Assembly (NCBI GenBank): GCA_037178675.1
Contig: JAYMGJ010000449.1
Span: 1 to 48,778 of the forward strand
Source: Scleroderma bovista
Taxonomy: Eukaryota > Basidiomycota > Agaricomycetes > Boletales > Sclerodermataceae
Direction of reading: 5' to 3'
DNA length: 48,778 nucleotides
Of the stretch, positions 12,132-23,884 are shown in pieces. The notes beneath the pieces are model-generated. The model was not told where the DNA came from. It did no database searches and saw only the letters and a list, made by a program, of their open reading frames with translations. The translations under genes and the position numbers were made by a program. Every line of letters begins with the position of its first letter. Position 1 is the stretch's first letter.

Positions 12132-14069
12132 TGTTATGCACCAAACAGGTTTGGTACAATGAACATGGAAGATGACACCTATATTGAATGATCCTTATGC
12201 AAAGGATAAGCACGACGGACCCTGATCATAGCCATCTATGGCACAAGAACCACCAAGAAGCAGAAGAAACTGAAGGAATAACATCAATTGTGGTATGAGA
12301 AAGGAATGCACACATCTGCAGTCCAACTCCCATACCAGAATGATCAAAGAAGCCGAAGAATTGATGGAGAAACGAAGGAGAAAGAAAAGAAAAGATTTTT
12401 AGCACCCAAATGTCATTTTTAGGCGCCCAGTGCTGGCATTCCGATATTTTGAATAGCTCCATCATTTCTGAAGCTATCAGGCACGTGACTATACCGTCAG
12501 AGAGCCTAGAACATGGTCTATCTGCCTGTCAAGTTCCGATGCAAATCCATTCATTTCCCACAGAGATATTCCCCCCACAATCCAGACATTCACTTCATTG
12601 CTCACTATGGAGTCCATATTTTCTCTGGATCATTTCTCCACTATTGCTGCAGATCTCCACTATGTCCTGCTCTTAGGACAGCCTCTCCCAGAGTTCCTGT
12701 GCACTGCCTGGCACATATCTTCCCAGCCTGCTCCCTCAGTCCCTCTCGTTCTTGGTCAGCATGTTCTCCTTGTCAGTCCTGCATCAAGGACATACTTTGG
12801 TCATCTTAGGTCTATTGTCAAGCTTGAGAAGTCATCTCTGGTCATCTCTGTGTCCCCTGAGCCCTCAGCCTATGGTCCCTTCCTCCCAGATACTTGCCAT
12901 GTCCATCTTCCTCTGTCATTCGTCTCGCTTCCCTGGATGCATCGAATTCAATACTCTATCCACTTCCCTACTTTCAGATGACGTCCCCCAGCACCATGAC
13001 AGTTATGCCCCCACTTTATAGTGCTATTAGGAAGAAGAACCCTCTCTCGTTCTTTCCCAGAAGAGAGCTCGTCAAGGGAGCCCATGGTTGTGCTTCAGCA
13101 GCACTAGAACATATGCACTATACTTTAGTGTATGCTGACCCCCCAAAAGACCTCTGGACCCCTGGTACCCTTCTTGTGGCTGTTTTGTCTCGGATCAATC
13201 CCCCTATTTATCTCAGATCTTCCCCATTGTTGTCCCATCAAATTCCTGATGGTACACAGCCCCCCATCAAACTTCTTAGGCTGTGCATCAATGACTCCTT
13301 CTGCTGTGCAGTGACTCATCCCTTGCTTACTGATGCTTTCTTGTCATCAGTATTACTCTATCCCTTTCACATTTTTGGTATATTACTCAGCTGATGACTC
13401 ACTCCCTTACCAATCAATCTTGTCATGCAGCTTACACATTCCTTTACTCAGCAGCTTATTCATGCTCCCTATGCTTACTCATTCCTGCTTATCCCTTGCT
13501 TACTGATCGCTTACAAACCCCTTACAAAGCTCTTACCAATCCCTTGACAAATTCTGCTTACTCCCTTCTCTTTTTGTACTTTAATGCTGTGCCCCCCCAT
13601 GTATTTAAACCTCTGGGCTCAGCCCAGTGAGGAGAGACCCAATTGCACAAAATTATCCCTCTCTCAGACTCTCTCAGTCAGTATCCCCTCAGCTCTTTGA
13701 GTCTTGTAGGCTTCAGTGAAGGTCTAAAGACTCTGATATTGAAGTTTATTCAATCTATTCAAGTTCAAGTATTTCTCTAGGCTCAAGTGGAGTCTAGCCT
13801 GTCTATCCTTCATATCCCATTGCTTCTGGATGTCAGGAGCCCCCTTGCCCCTTTGCTGCACCAACCTCTAGGTGTAGTATTGCTACTTCAGTCCCAGTCA
13901 CCTCAATCCCTGCTTTGACACTTCCTAGGCTTTAGGAAGAGTCCAGACCCCTATCCCCTTCGTCATCTATTGCTCCTGTACCCCAGGAGTATCCTGCATC
14001 ATCATCTGCATCACCCTGTTGGTGTAGATCCCCTTCCCCCCTCCTCAGCACATCCTCTCTGGACACTGC
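12132..14069 (+). mobile_element. Family A LTR-like repeat, copy A2
   Basis: Inverted partner of A1, with close similarity along its length. Starts TGTTATGCACCAAAC and lacks the last ~95 bases of the family, stopping where copy A3 begins. The conserved family A reading frame is open from about 12490 to 12981, but its ATG is replaced by AGA. A TATTTAAA box lies at 13602-13609. Confidence 0.6.
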
Positions 14070-16409
14070 TGTGTGCCTAAGTGAGGGAAGAGGTCAGAAC
14101 AACCAACAACCAACACCAAATGACAGCAATATGCGAGTGGTGGTCTTCCTTTGCGTATCTGGTATTTAATCTCCTCAGGGGAATGTGCTGCACGCCTTCA
14201 GGCAGGATGCAGGAGGGAAGGAAAGGGCTTCTGATGGGGATGGAATGCGACTTGGGATGGTATTGACTCCTCTTCAGCCTACCACAGTGGTTAGGAAGAG
14301 TCCTGGGATTGAAGAGCGATGATAGATTGATGACAGGGGCATAACAGCAGTGATCGAGCAACAGGGAAGCAAGGGGACAGTTCCTGCTTCAAGAATGTGA
14401 TGGACAGTGATGGGATGGAGTGGACAGAGATGCTAGACTGCACTTGAGCCTAGAAAAATGATCAGATACAAGATATATCTGATAAACAGCAATATAGGAG
14501 CTTTAGGCCAGCACTGGGTGACCTACAAGTTCAAAGACAGAGAGGGAGCTTATAGACAGAGGGGGAGAGTGAATGTGGTCGCTTTATTGAGGGGGAAGCA
14601 GACACTTCCTTGCAGCCTTTGGCTGCTGGTTTATATACAGGAGGGGCTGTGGCCCTGTAAGCACAAATGACTAAGTGCTTGGTAAGAGATTGGTAAGAAA
14701 TTGGTAAGCAATTGATAAGCAGTGTAATCAGGCTGAGTCATTGATGGGGAGAGCCTGAACAAGCTGCTGAGCCAAGGGAAAGAGCAAAAACATAGGTAAA
14801 AAGGGGTGCATAATCAAGAATACGGAAAAATCATTGCATGGGGCCCAAAAGAGAGGGGGGGAAAGCATGGGATGAGTAGATTGAAGCTAAATGAGCATAT
14901 GCGATGACATGATGCATACGAATCATAGGGGCATAAGTCATGAATTGATAAGCAGCATGATAAGCATGATTTGAAGGATGATTGGTAAGTGATTGGTAAG
15001 GGGAGTAATGGGGATTAGTAATGCCAAGAGGGGATGAATAATGCGCAGCAGAGTGAGTCAGAGTGAGCCAGAGTGACTCTGTGTGACTCAGACAGAAGGG
15101 AAGCACAACCTGTGATTGATTGAACTTTACATCTGGCGATGAGCTTCTGAAGCAGTGCCACTGATGGGAGTGGCTGGGGGATAATAAAATAATTGATCCA
15201 ACCAGAATAGCAGTGTCAGGGGGCCTGGAATGACAAGTAGAGTCACAGCTGGTCACAGAGTGTCACAAATCCCTTGGATTGAGCTTCTGTAGAGCAAAAA
15301 CATGAAATTTGGTGCTCCCGAAGTGCAGTCTTCCCTTGATCAGTAAGGGGAAGGTTCTGTACTCTATTAGGGCTCCTAAGAAGGGTTCTTGAGCACTGTT
15401 TCATTCGTGTTTGTTGCGGGATAGCAGGGAAGTGAAATGTGAATAGCAGATTTGACGTGTCCATGGAAGCGAGATGAATGATAGAGGGAGATGGATGTGA
15501 CAGGACTCTGGGATGAAAGGACCATATGCAGAGGACTCAGGAAACACAGAGATGACCAGGTATGAATTTTCAAGTCTAACGATAGACTTGAGACGACCAA
15601 AGTACGTGCGCGACGCAGGACTGACGAGGAGAACGTGCTGACCGAGAACAAGAGGGACTGAGGGAGCAGGCTTGGAAGATATGTACCAGACAGTACACAG
15701 GAGCTCAGGGAGAGGCTGTCCAAAGAGCAGGACATAGTTGAGGTCTACTGCAATAGCGGAGAAACGTTCCAGGGAAAATGTGGACTCCATAGTGAGTGAT
15801 GAAGCAGGTGTCTGGATTGCGGGTGGAATATCTCCGTGGGAAATAAACAGATTTACGTCGGAACTTGACAGGCAGATAGACCACGGTCTAGGCTCCATGA
15901 TGGTATAGTCACATGATTGATAGCTTCAAAAATGGCACAGCTATTCAAAATATCAGAATGCCAGCACTGGGCACCTAAATTTGACATTTGGGTGCTAAAA
16001 ATGATTCTTCCTTTTCTCCTTTGTTTCTCTATTGTTTCTTCTGCTTCTTTGGTTGTTCTGGTATGGGAGTTGGACTGCAGTAGGTTGCATCCCTCTCTCA
16101 TACCGAAATGATCATCATTCCTTGGATTCTTCTGCTTCTTGGCAGTTCTCGTGCAATAGATGACTGTCAGCGTTGGCATTCATCTCTCGCATCAGGATAG
16201 TCATTCTCGTGTGATAGATGGCTACAACGATCTTGTATTCATTCTTCACATAAGGATAGTCTTGACTTTGCATGATATGGATAGTGAGGGCTGTCTGTAT
16301 CCCTCAAGTCGGCACAATCTTTCAACAGATCTTGGGTGTGTTCTTCGCATTAATTTCATCAGCTAACTTTCTCCATGTCCACAGTACCAAACACATTTGG
16401 TGCATGACA
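14070..16409 (-). mobile_element. Family A LTR-like repeat, copy A3
   Basis: Diverged copy, about 2.34 kb, minus orientation, from TGTCATGCACCAAA (read from 16409) to GGCACACA (at 14070). It abuts A2 on its left and a fragment of another LTR on its right. No clear target duplication: the left flank is ACTGC and the right CCGTG. It keeps the longest intact form of the family A ORF. Confidence 0.55.
15401..15898 (-). CDS. Conserved family A ORF, unknown function
   Basis: An intact 165-codon frame starting MEPRPWSICLSSSD. The same frame, without indels, is open over its core (TMES.FSL to LPLSF.SLPW) in A1 (7310-7660), A2 (12607-12981) and A4 (21330-21670). Comparing A2 with A4 codon by codon over about 115 codons I counted about 33 third-position differences against about 22 at first plus second positions. 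That is far above the one-third expected without coding constraint. The protein is rich in Pro, Leu and Ser, with no obvious transmembrane segment or zinc motif and no family I recognise. A4 has TGA in place of TGG at codon 6, and A2 has lost the ATG. It could be a Gag-like or accessory protein of the parent retroelement. Confidence 0.55.
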   Translation of the reverse strand: MEPRPWSICLSSSDVNLFISHGDIPPAIQTPASSLTMESTFSLERFSAIAVDLNYVLLFGQPLPELLCTVWYISSKPAPSVPLVLGQHVLLVSPASRTYFGRLKSIVRLENSYLVISVFPESSAYGPFIPESCHIHLPLSFISLPWTRQICYSHFTSLLSRNKHE

Positions 16410-16410
16410 C

Positions 16411-16464
16411 CGTGTTCGTCTGGACTTGACCAGACCCCCTACCGGAGTAGACCCAGACTTGACA
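16411..16464 (+). mobile_element. 3' remnant of LTR-C family
   Basis: 54 bases nearly identical to the last bases of the solo LTR at 45579-46206, sharing GGACTTGACC and CCCCCTACCGGAGTAGACCC and ending GACTTGACA. Most of the differences are CG to TG or CA. Confidence 0.7.
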
Positions 16465-16795
16465 ATGGCAATGATAAGTGCATGTATTGGGTATGTTGAC
16501 TGAAACAAATGCACCATCAAGTGAGGGGTGATAGCTCACATTCTGCACCTGAGGATGTTGCCCTGCACCTGTGTTGAGTTTTTCCAGTCCAGGAGGATCC
16601 ATGCTATCTGAGAAGTCATAATCTTGTTGGGTCTCTACTGCTTCAATAGGGTTGAATGGTTGTGGACGAATCCCAGAGTTGAGGTGCTGCCTTTGAATAT
16701 GGTGTTTCACACCGCCCTGAGTCAAACAAGTCTTGGTGCAACTGTTGACCCCACAGACATTCTGGTGGGCAATGAGGCATAGTGAATGCACACGT
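16465..16795 (-). pseudogene. Plavaka-type transposase, N-terminal C2H2 fragment
   Basis: Minus-strand frame with a C2H2 finger of form C-x4-C-x12-H-x4-H (CGVNSC through HHIQRQH) followed downstream by SYHPSLDG. Plavaka proteins characteristically have one N-terminal C2H2 finger and then an 'HP.L.G.PCD..G' motif. It lies opposite in strand to the C-terminal Plavaka part at 25348-26801, so it is either a second copy or was inverted. It is cut on both sides by repeats (A5 fragment and LTR-C remnant). Confidence 0.55.
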
Positions 16796-16891
16796 TGTGA
16801 GTCAAAGTGTGGATTTGGGTCGGAGTAATAACCCAAACACAACACCAACAAAGGACTATGAAAATGTGCAAGTGGTGGTTTACCTCTGTGG
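16796..16891 (-). mobile_element. 3' end fragment of family A repeat (A5)
   Basis: Matches the end of A1 (6103-6199): TGTGAGTCAAAGTGTGG, then CAACACCAACAAAGGACTA, then GTGGTGGTTTACCTC. Copy A4 starts directly after it in the opposite orientation, as if A4 had inserted into A5. Confidence 0.65.
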
Positions 16892-17232
16892 TGTCATGCA
16901 CCAAACATGTTTGGTACTGTGGACATGGAGAAAGTTAGCCGATGAAATTAATGCGAAGAACACACCCAAGATCTGTTGAAAGATTGTCCCAACTTGAGGG
17001 ATACAGACAGCCCTCGCTATCCATATCATGCAAAGTCAAGACTATCCTTATGCAAAGAATGAATACAAGCTTGTTGTAGCCATCTATTGCACAAGAATGA
17101 CTATCCTGATGCGAGAGATGAATGCCAATGCTGACAGTCATCTATCACACGCGAACCACCAAGAAGCAGAAGAATCCAAGGATTGATGATCATTTCAGTA
17201 TGAGAGAGGAATGCAACCTACTACAGTTCAAC

Positions 17233-20200
17233 TAGTGTTTTAAGGTCCAGTCCTAGGACCGATGAAAGACCGAGGACTGGACCGGACTGATCACATTTAG
17301 GACCGGACTGTGGTCTCGGTCCTGCACTGGTTGGCCAACTTGTGGTCTCGGTCCTTACCATTGAGATTGAAATCAAGGACCGGTTGCAGACTGGTCCAAA
17401 CCGGTCTTTTTTGATATAGTGCATGCATAACATTTCACTGACCATACGAAAGGTACACAGATGTAGTATGATACAATACCCAAACTAAACCATGATGACA
17501 TCATCGACATCACCCATCTGATCATCCCTGGACAATTCTTCATCGCGCTCGTACAACTCCTTGACGTCTTGAAGGAGAATATCTTCGACTTCGCAAGAAT
17601 TGGCTCGAGCATGGTCAACGAGAGAGGAATTCCACGTGTGCTTCATGATTTGAAGTTCTTCGAAGCGACTAGATCCAAGGTGGGAACATCGATCTGTAGC
17701 TATTTCGGCACCGGCCGAAAAAAGCCGCTCACAGGGGACAGATGATGCAGGGACTGCACAAACATCTTGTGTGATACGTGAAAGAGTTGGATACACATGA
17801 GCATGTTTCTGCAAGTTATGTCAGTATACGAGGCATGAAATAGCATAGTGATACTTACTGCCCACCATGCAATAATGTCCATATCCTTCGAAGCACCTTC
17901 AATGACCACACTGAGATAGCGGCGTAATTCAGCGGCCCAACCCAGCGAGGCACTGTTCTCACGAGCGGCTTTCTCCAGGAGCTCACAGCGATGCCGATCA
18001 AATGTGGAATCAAGGGTGGCAGAGCCTGTAGTGGGAGATGACTGAGATGCAGATGTTGATTGTCCATGGGCAACAAGTTGGCAGCGGGATTCCTCCTGAG
18101 CTTCTTTCCAATACTCACGCATAGCATTCTCAATAATCTTCAACGCCTCATCGTGCCAGTTCTTTGCATTTGGATCACCCGCCGCTTGTTGCTGTTCTTG
18201 TTCTTCAGCTCCTCCCCAAGCCATCTTAATGTAATCCAACTTGTAGTATGGATGGAGAACTGTCAAGACAATCAAAATAAAAGTGCATCAGAATCAAGTT
18301 GAACCTACTAAGTGCCAAAACATAGACCGGCTTATCATCAAGTTTATTATAATACTTTCCGATCTTGGCAAGACCACGGCCAATGGCAGAGTGGTATGGG
18401 CGATACTTCAGATTGTTCTGCTTCGCTTCCCAACTTGTTTGAAGTTCTTCGAGTGCTGGAACGACACGCCAGAGGGTCGGATGTTGCTCTGCTGAAAAAT
18501 ATTGTTGGATTGCATTGGCATCTGAGATGATGGCCTGCATATTGTTGACGTGCTCCCAATCAGCAGCTTTGAGCGTGAACGCTGTCCATGGGATTTGTTT
18601 ATCAACACGGCCATCCCTAGAACGTCAAATAGTTGTAATGGGACTGAATAGCTCGTCTGCAGAGGCGATGAATAAGTTGATTGGCTAGAATAATCTGTAT
18701 AAGTTCCTACATTAGTATTGGTAAGACTAAAGACTTACCTGACGAAGATCATATGCACGGGCAAGCATCTTGTCTGCTGTGCCCCATCGAACATTGCTAT
18801 GCAGTGGTATCGTGCATGGAGGATCAATTCCACACCTTCCTTGAAGTGTTCTGAAATATTCAATCCGCTGGCCTGAGCACTGAATCTATTTGATAGGTAA
18901 ACTTAATCATTGATCAACAAGGCAGCCACAGAAAAGATAAACGAACCTTGATGGCCAATGTACGCACAGCAGCGATCACATCAAGAGAGTCTCCAAGTAC
19001 ACGATTGTCGGGGAGCATAGGGTCATATTCCCAGATGGCTGATGTGGTCTCGACAGTTGCAGTTTTGGTGATGGCAGCCATGAGATCGGTGACACCTAGG
19101 TTGATGACATGCGCAAGGCAGAACAGGCGACAAGTGAATGGGTCAAATGAATAGATCCTGCGTGCATGTAGAAGCCGCTCGACGGTTTCACAAGTTGTGT
19201 TGTTGTTACTGGCATTGTCAGCAGTGATACAGTAAAGCTGTTGCATATTCATCAAGTCAAATTCAACACAAAAGAAATCTTGGTCTAACCTTGCTGGCTC
19301 CCACAGAAATGAGCCCAGCCCACTCGCAAAGCCCCACAAAATAATGCCCGACATTGTCTCCAGTGTGCGATCCCAAAATCCCCTGGAATGCAATGACTTC
19401 AGCTCGTAAAGTCCACTTTGAGGACATACTGTCAATATGGATCCAATGCGCGGTGATGCTGAGGAAAGATGCCTTTGTTTGATCCACAGACCAAAGGTCC
19501 ATGGTTGTTGATACACGCCCAGCTGATGTTGACTGTAACGGTTTGGCTTCAGTACATGATGGATAGAGCTACATAAAACACCCAATTACCTTGATTTCTT
19601 CCTGGATCTTCTTAAAAAACGAAGAGAATGCATTGTGCAGGTAAACGGTGATGTCGTGAGTCGAAGGAATGTCTATCTTAGTTGCAGAGGGTCGCATGGA
19701 AACAAGGCAGTTCCGAAATGAGACTTTGTCAGCCACTGCTAGTGACTTTTGTGTGTCTAGTTGATTACCATTCACATAGCTTTGCAAACTGACTCACCTG
19801 ATTATCGCACACTACAAACTCTGCGACTGATTTCAAGACATCCTCACGCAAGAACGTCCGTGCACTAGCGCCTGTCACCTTTGAAAACTGACTGTCAAGA
19901 GTCATCTGCCCAGGCACTTTTTTCTTAACCGCTCTTCTTTCAGCCAGTACGTTGCGTGGAATTGCGTGGTGGTTTTCCTTAATCTTCTGAGCTTCATAGC
20001 GTTCGTGATATACTTTGTAGTGGCAGCGAATGTGTTGGCGGCACGTGGAGTTCCCCCCCGTGAAAAATGCCTTGCGCTTTCCACGTTTCGCTATCAAGTC
20101 CTCATCTGATCTGTATTGTCGTAAGTCCAAGCAAGATAAGCTGCCTTTTGCATTCACTTACTTGCATACATTGCACCAGCGCCCTGCAACCTCCTCAACG

Positions 20201-21043
20201 CTCCCATCGGGCTTGATGAACTTGACATGCACCCGATCGGAAAAGATTGTAAGTAAATCCTTTGTCTCCCCTCTCTTTGTGTGCTTCACATCAGGTACTG
20301 TAGCGCGATGTTCATGCAACAAGTCATCCTTCGCATCAATCCAGTCAAGCAAGATTGCAAGTTATTGTGCTAGTACATACCTCATCATTTCCCTGGCCCT
20401 CGCTGATACCCTCATGTTCCTTGTCCTCGACCTCCTCAATGTCAGATTCCTCATCTCTATCCTCCACTTCCTCAACCGAAGTGGAGCTGCTGTGGTGCTC
20501 TCGTCTCTTCTTGCTTTGCCTCTTTGAGCTCTGTGGAACATCTTTGTCATTGTCCGACTCACTGTGGCCTGAGCTGGCCCTTTGTTTCCCCAACTTTCTT
20601 TTTGAGGATGTCTGGCACTTTGGTGCATGAGACCGTGCGTTTGTCTGTTTCTCTTTCTGACTTTCCAGCTCACACCCCTTTGCAGTCGTGACTTTTTTTC
20701 GAGAGGACTTTCGAGCTTCGGACATGACGGAAGAGAGCTGAGAGTTAGACCGGGAATCGTCCATCTTTATGTACTTGCTGCTGCACGAAATACACTGCTT
20801 TGTTTGTATGTCAATTTACATTTTGACATATTTCATTGGTCCTGGTTGGTCCTTTGCAGTTTTGGACCGGTTTCTGGGAAGACCAGTTCAGACCAGTTGC
20901 AGCAAAGCGCAGGACCGATCAAGACCGGTCCTGGTTGGTTCGGTTCGGTCTTTGATGTGAAGGAAAAAATTTAGGACCGGTTGCGGTCTCGGTCCTTTCC
21001 AAATTAGGAAAAAGACCGGACCGGACCGGACCTTAAAACACTA
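17233..21043. mobile_element. hAT transposon, 3.81 kb, with 8-bp target duplication
   Basis: Terminal inverted repeats TAGTGTTTTAAGGTCC at 17233 and its complement ending at 21043. The 8-base direct repeat AGTTCAAC lies at 17225-17232 and 21044-21051. The ends fit the hAT pattern YARNG, and 8 bp is the hAT duplication length. Both subterminal regions (17240-17410 and 20840-21035) are packed with GGACCGG/CCGGTCC motifs in both orientations, probable transposase binding sites. The single gene inside is a spliced transposase on the minus strand. Confidence 0.93.
17485..20764 (-). pseudogene. hAT transposase, 10 exons, one in-frame TGA
   Basis: Minus-strand exons: 20764-20381, 20328-20162, 20110-19798, 19745-19590, 19532-19290, 19237-18947, 18885-18739, 18684-18309, 18259-17859, 17808-17485. 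The introns are 49-61 nt with GT..AG ends and keep frame throughout (933 codons). A Lys/Ser-rich N-terminus leads to a BED finger (WCNVCK split by intron 2 from HIRCHYKVYH). The RNase H fold follows, with TTMDLWS and GSHTGDN, then ITADNASNN, CLAHVINLG and RWGTADKML. The C-terminal dimerisation block has ILHPYYKLDYI, YPTLSRITQDVCAVPASS and CERLFSAG. A TGA at 18625-18627 (codon about 587, between SPITTI and RSRDGRV) is the only interruption I find; a CGA-to-TGA change would explain it. The element was otherwise recently competent. Confidence 0.9.
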
Positions 21044-21663
21044 AGTTCAACTCCCATACCAGAACAACCAAAGAAGCAGAAGAAATGATAGAGAAACGAA
21101 GGAGAAAAGGAAGAATCATTTTTAGTGCCCAAATGTCAAATTTAGGCACCCAGTGCCAGCATTCCGATATTTTGAATAGCTCTGCCGTTTTTGAAGCCAT
21201 CAATCATGTGACTACACCATCATGGAGCCTAGACCGTGATCTATCTGCCTGTCAAGTTCCGATGTAAATCTGTTCATTTCCCATGGAGATATTCCACCCA
21301 CAATCCAGACACCCACTTCATCACTCACTATGGAGTCTGCATTTTCTCTGGAACATTTCTCTGCTATTGCAGCAGACCTCAACTATGTCCTGCTCTTGGG
21401 ACAGCCTCTCCCTGAGCTCCTGTGTACTGTCTGGTACATATCTTCCCAGCCTGCTCCCTCAGTCCCTCTCGTTCTCGGTCAGCGCGTTCTCCTTGTCAGT
21501 CCTGCGTCATGCATGTACTTTGGTTGTCTCAAGTCTATCATTAGACTTGAAAATTCATACCTGGTTGTCTCTGTGTCTCCTGAGTCTTCTGCATATGGTC
21601 CTTTCATCCCAGAGTCCTGTCACATCCATCTCCCTCTATCATTCATCTCACTTCCCTGGACAC

Positions 21664-22510
21664 ATCAGCAACATGACAATTTGTCTGAACTGACTTACAG
21701 CATCTGGGGTGTCTGGAATCAGACAGTTCAGATGAATAAGTCACATCAGTCAGTCAGACCATTTCAGACCATCAGCACAAGGTGGTGTCTGAAATCAGAC
21801 AGCCAGACAGCCAGACCTTCAGGCTTTCAGACATGTCAGCTGATAAGACCTCTAGCTGGACAGGAAATAAAACATATAAGACCACTCAGTTAGGTAGACC
21901 CTCAGGCTTTCAGACATGTCAGCTTGTAAGATTACTAGTTTCACAGGCCATAATATATTTCAGCCATATCAGCTAATAAGACTTCTAGCTCAACAGGAAA
22001 TAAGACATATAAGACCATCAGTTAGCCAGACACCCAGTCAATAATTCTTTTAAAACCAGTCAGCCAGCTAGACTTTCAGATCATCAGACATATCAACCAA
22101 TAAGGCTACTAGCTACACAGGAAATAATACATATAAGACCAGCAGCTAGCCAGACTTGAAGTTCAGCTCAACAAATTCTCAGATCCCAAGACCTTTAGGA
22201 AGGTCAGACACTCAGACACTCAGAAAATCAGAAGATCAGAGGTTTCAGCTCAGCATATTGTCTGGCCCCCAGATCTTCAGACCAGGTCAGACTACCACCT
22301 TTTCAGAAGATCATGTGTGCAGAAATCTCAGCACCCAGACACCCAGACACTCAGTATATCAGAATTTCAGAGATTTCAACCTAGCATATCCTCAGGCAGA
22401 AAATCAGTAAGCTCAGATACTTGGCTACTCAGTAAATCAGAATATCAGAGGTTCTAGCTTGGCATATGCTTAGATCATCAGACTATCGTATGTGCAGTAG
22501 ATGAGGTTAT
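21664..22510. repeat. CAGAC-rich degenerate repeats
   Basis: Dense CAGACAGCCAGAC, TTTCAGACATGTCAGC and AATAAGAC..ATAAGACC phrases in units of roughly 55-90 bp. Similar to the arrays at 9402-9765 and 26870-27110; no gene seen. Confidence 0.65.
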
Positions 22511-22654
22511 CAGGGAATCAAATATTTATATTAGACAGACTTATATTGGGTAGCACAATCATCTACACTAGTACAATGAATATTATTATAATTATATTAC
22601 TACTATCAAATTAATACATTGCTACTATTGAATTAATAGTAGCTGGCAGCAGCA

Positions 22655-23480
22655 GCAATAGAGCGGTCATGTCGTTGACAACGCTGGTGGTGGCTGCGTC
22701 AGTGACACTGAGGGGTGGTCGTGTTGTCGTCACTGGTGGTGGCCACAGCATCGAGGCAGGTGGGGGTGGTCTCATCATCGTCATTGACAGTGGTGGGGTG
22801 TTGTCGCTGGTGGTGGCCACGTCGACAATGCAGGTTCGGGGTGGTGTCATCGTCGTCATCAACAGTGGTGATGACCGCATTGTCGCTGACAGTGGTGGTG
22901 GCCGCATTGTTGTCAACGCAGGTGGGGTGGTGACCGCGTTGTCGACGCAGGTAGGGCATGGTTGTATCATTGTTGATGCAGGTGGGGTGGTCGTGTCATG
23001 GTCAACGACAGTGGTGGGGTGGTGGTGGTGACCGCGTCGTCAACACAGGTGGGGCGGTTGCATCATGGTTGATGACGGTGGTGGGGTGGTAGTGACCGTG
23101 TCGTCAACGCAGGTAGGGCATGGTTGCATTGTGGTTGACGACAGTGGTGGGGTGGTGGTGGTGACTGCGTCGTCAACGCAGGTAGGGCGTGGTCGCATTG
23201 TTGTCGACATAGGTGGGGGGTGGTTGTGTCATCATCGACGACGGTGGTGAAGTACTGGTGGTGGCCACGTTGTAGTCAACGCAGGTGGGGGATGGTTGCA
23301 TCATCGTCAACGACGATGGTGAGGTGGGGGTGGTGACCGCGTCGTAGACACAGGTGGGGGTGGTCACATTGTCATCGACGGTGGTGTGGTGGTGGGGTGG
23401 TCGCATCGTCGACAATGATGGGGTGGTGGTGGTGGTTGCGTTGACAATACTGGTGGGCATTGTCGCCATCGTTGTTGGTG
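22655..23480. repeat. GGT/GTG-rich minisatellite, third locus
   Basis: Units such as GTCGACGCAGGTAGGG followed by GTGGTGGGGTGGTGGTG, and GCATTGTTGTCGAC. The unit is better preserved than at 5285-5960. All frames translate to low complexity. Confidence 0.8.
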
Positions 23481-23489
23481 GTCTTAACT

Positions 23490-23880
23490 TTCTGAGTGAC
23501 TTATTACCTGAGGGGTCTGACTGATCTGATTAATCTGGACTGTCTAATAGTCAGACAGTCTGGTTGGTCTGACTGGCCTTGTCTTACTTGTCTGGAGTGG
23601 TCTTAAATGTCTGACTGACTTATTGTCTTGGGGGTCTGACTGCTCTAATTGTTTTGGGTAGTCTTAGGTGTCTGCCCAACTTATTGTCTTTGGGGTCTGA
23701 TCAGCCTGACTGGTCTGGACTATCTGACAGTCTGACAGTCTGGGGGGTCTAATTGGTCTGACTGGTCTGACTTGTCCAGACTCTCTGATAACCTGACAGC
23801 CTGAGGGTGTCTGACCACTCTGACTGATCTGACGTGTCTGGCAGAGTCTTAAATGTCTGACTGACTTACTGTCTACTTGT
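23490..23880. repeat. TCTGACTG-rich degenerate repeats
   Basis: Complement-oriented version of the CAGAC arrays: GGTCTGACTG and CTTAGGTGTCTG phrases with a period of about 80 bp. No gene seen. Confidence 0.6.
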
Positions 23881-23884
23881 CTGA

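Larger units (their letters stand above)
16892..21663 (+). mobile_element. Family A LTR-like repeat, copy A4, interrupted by hAT
   Basis: 5' part at 16892-17232, starting TGTCATGCACCAAACATG, and continuation at 21044-21663; the hAT element lies between. The join is exact: CAACCTACTACAGTTCAAC reads on into TCCCATACCAGAAC, as in A3 reverse complement. The copy stops near 21663 within the conserved ORF, where CAGAC-rich sequence starts. Confidence 0.65.
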
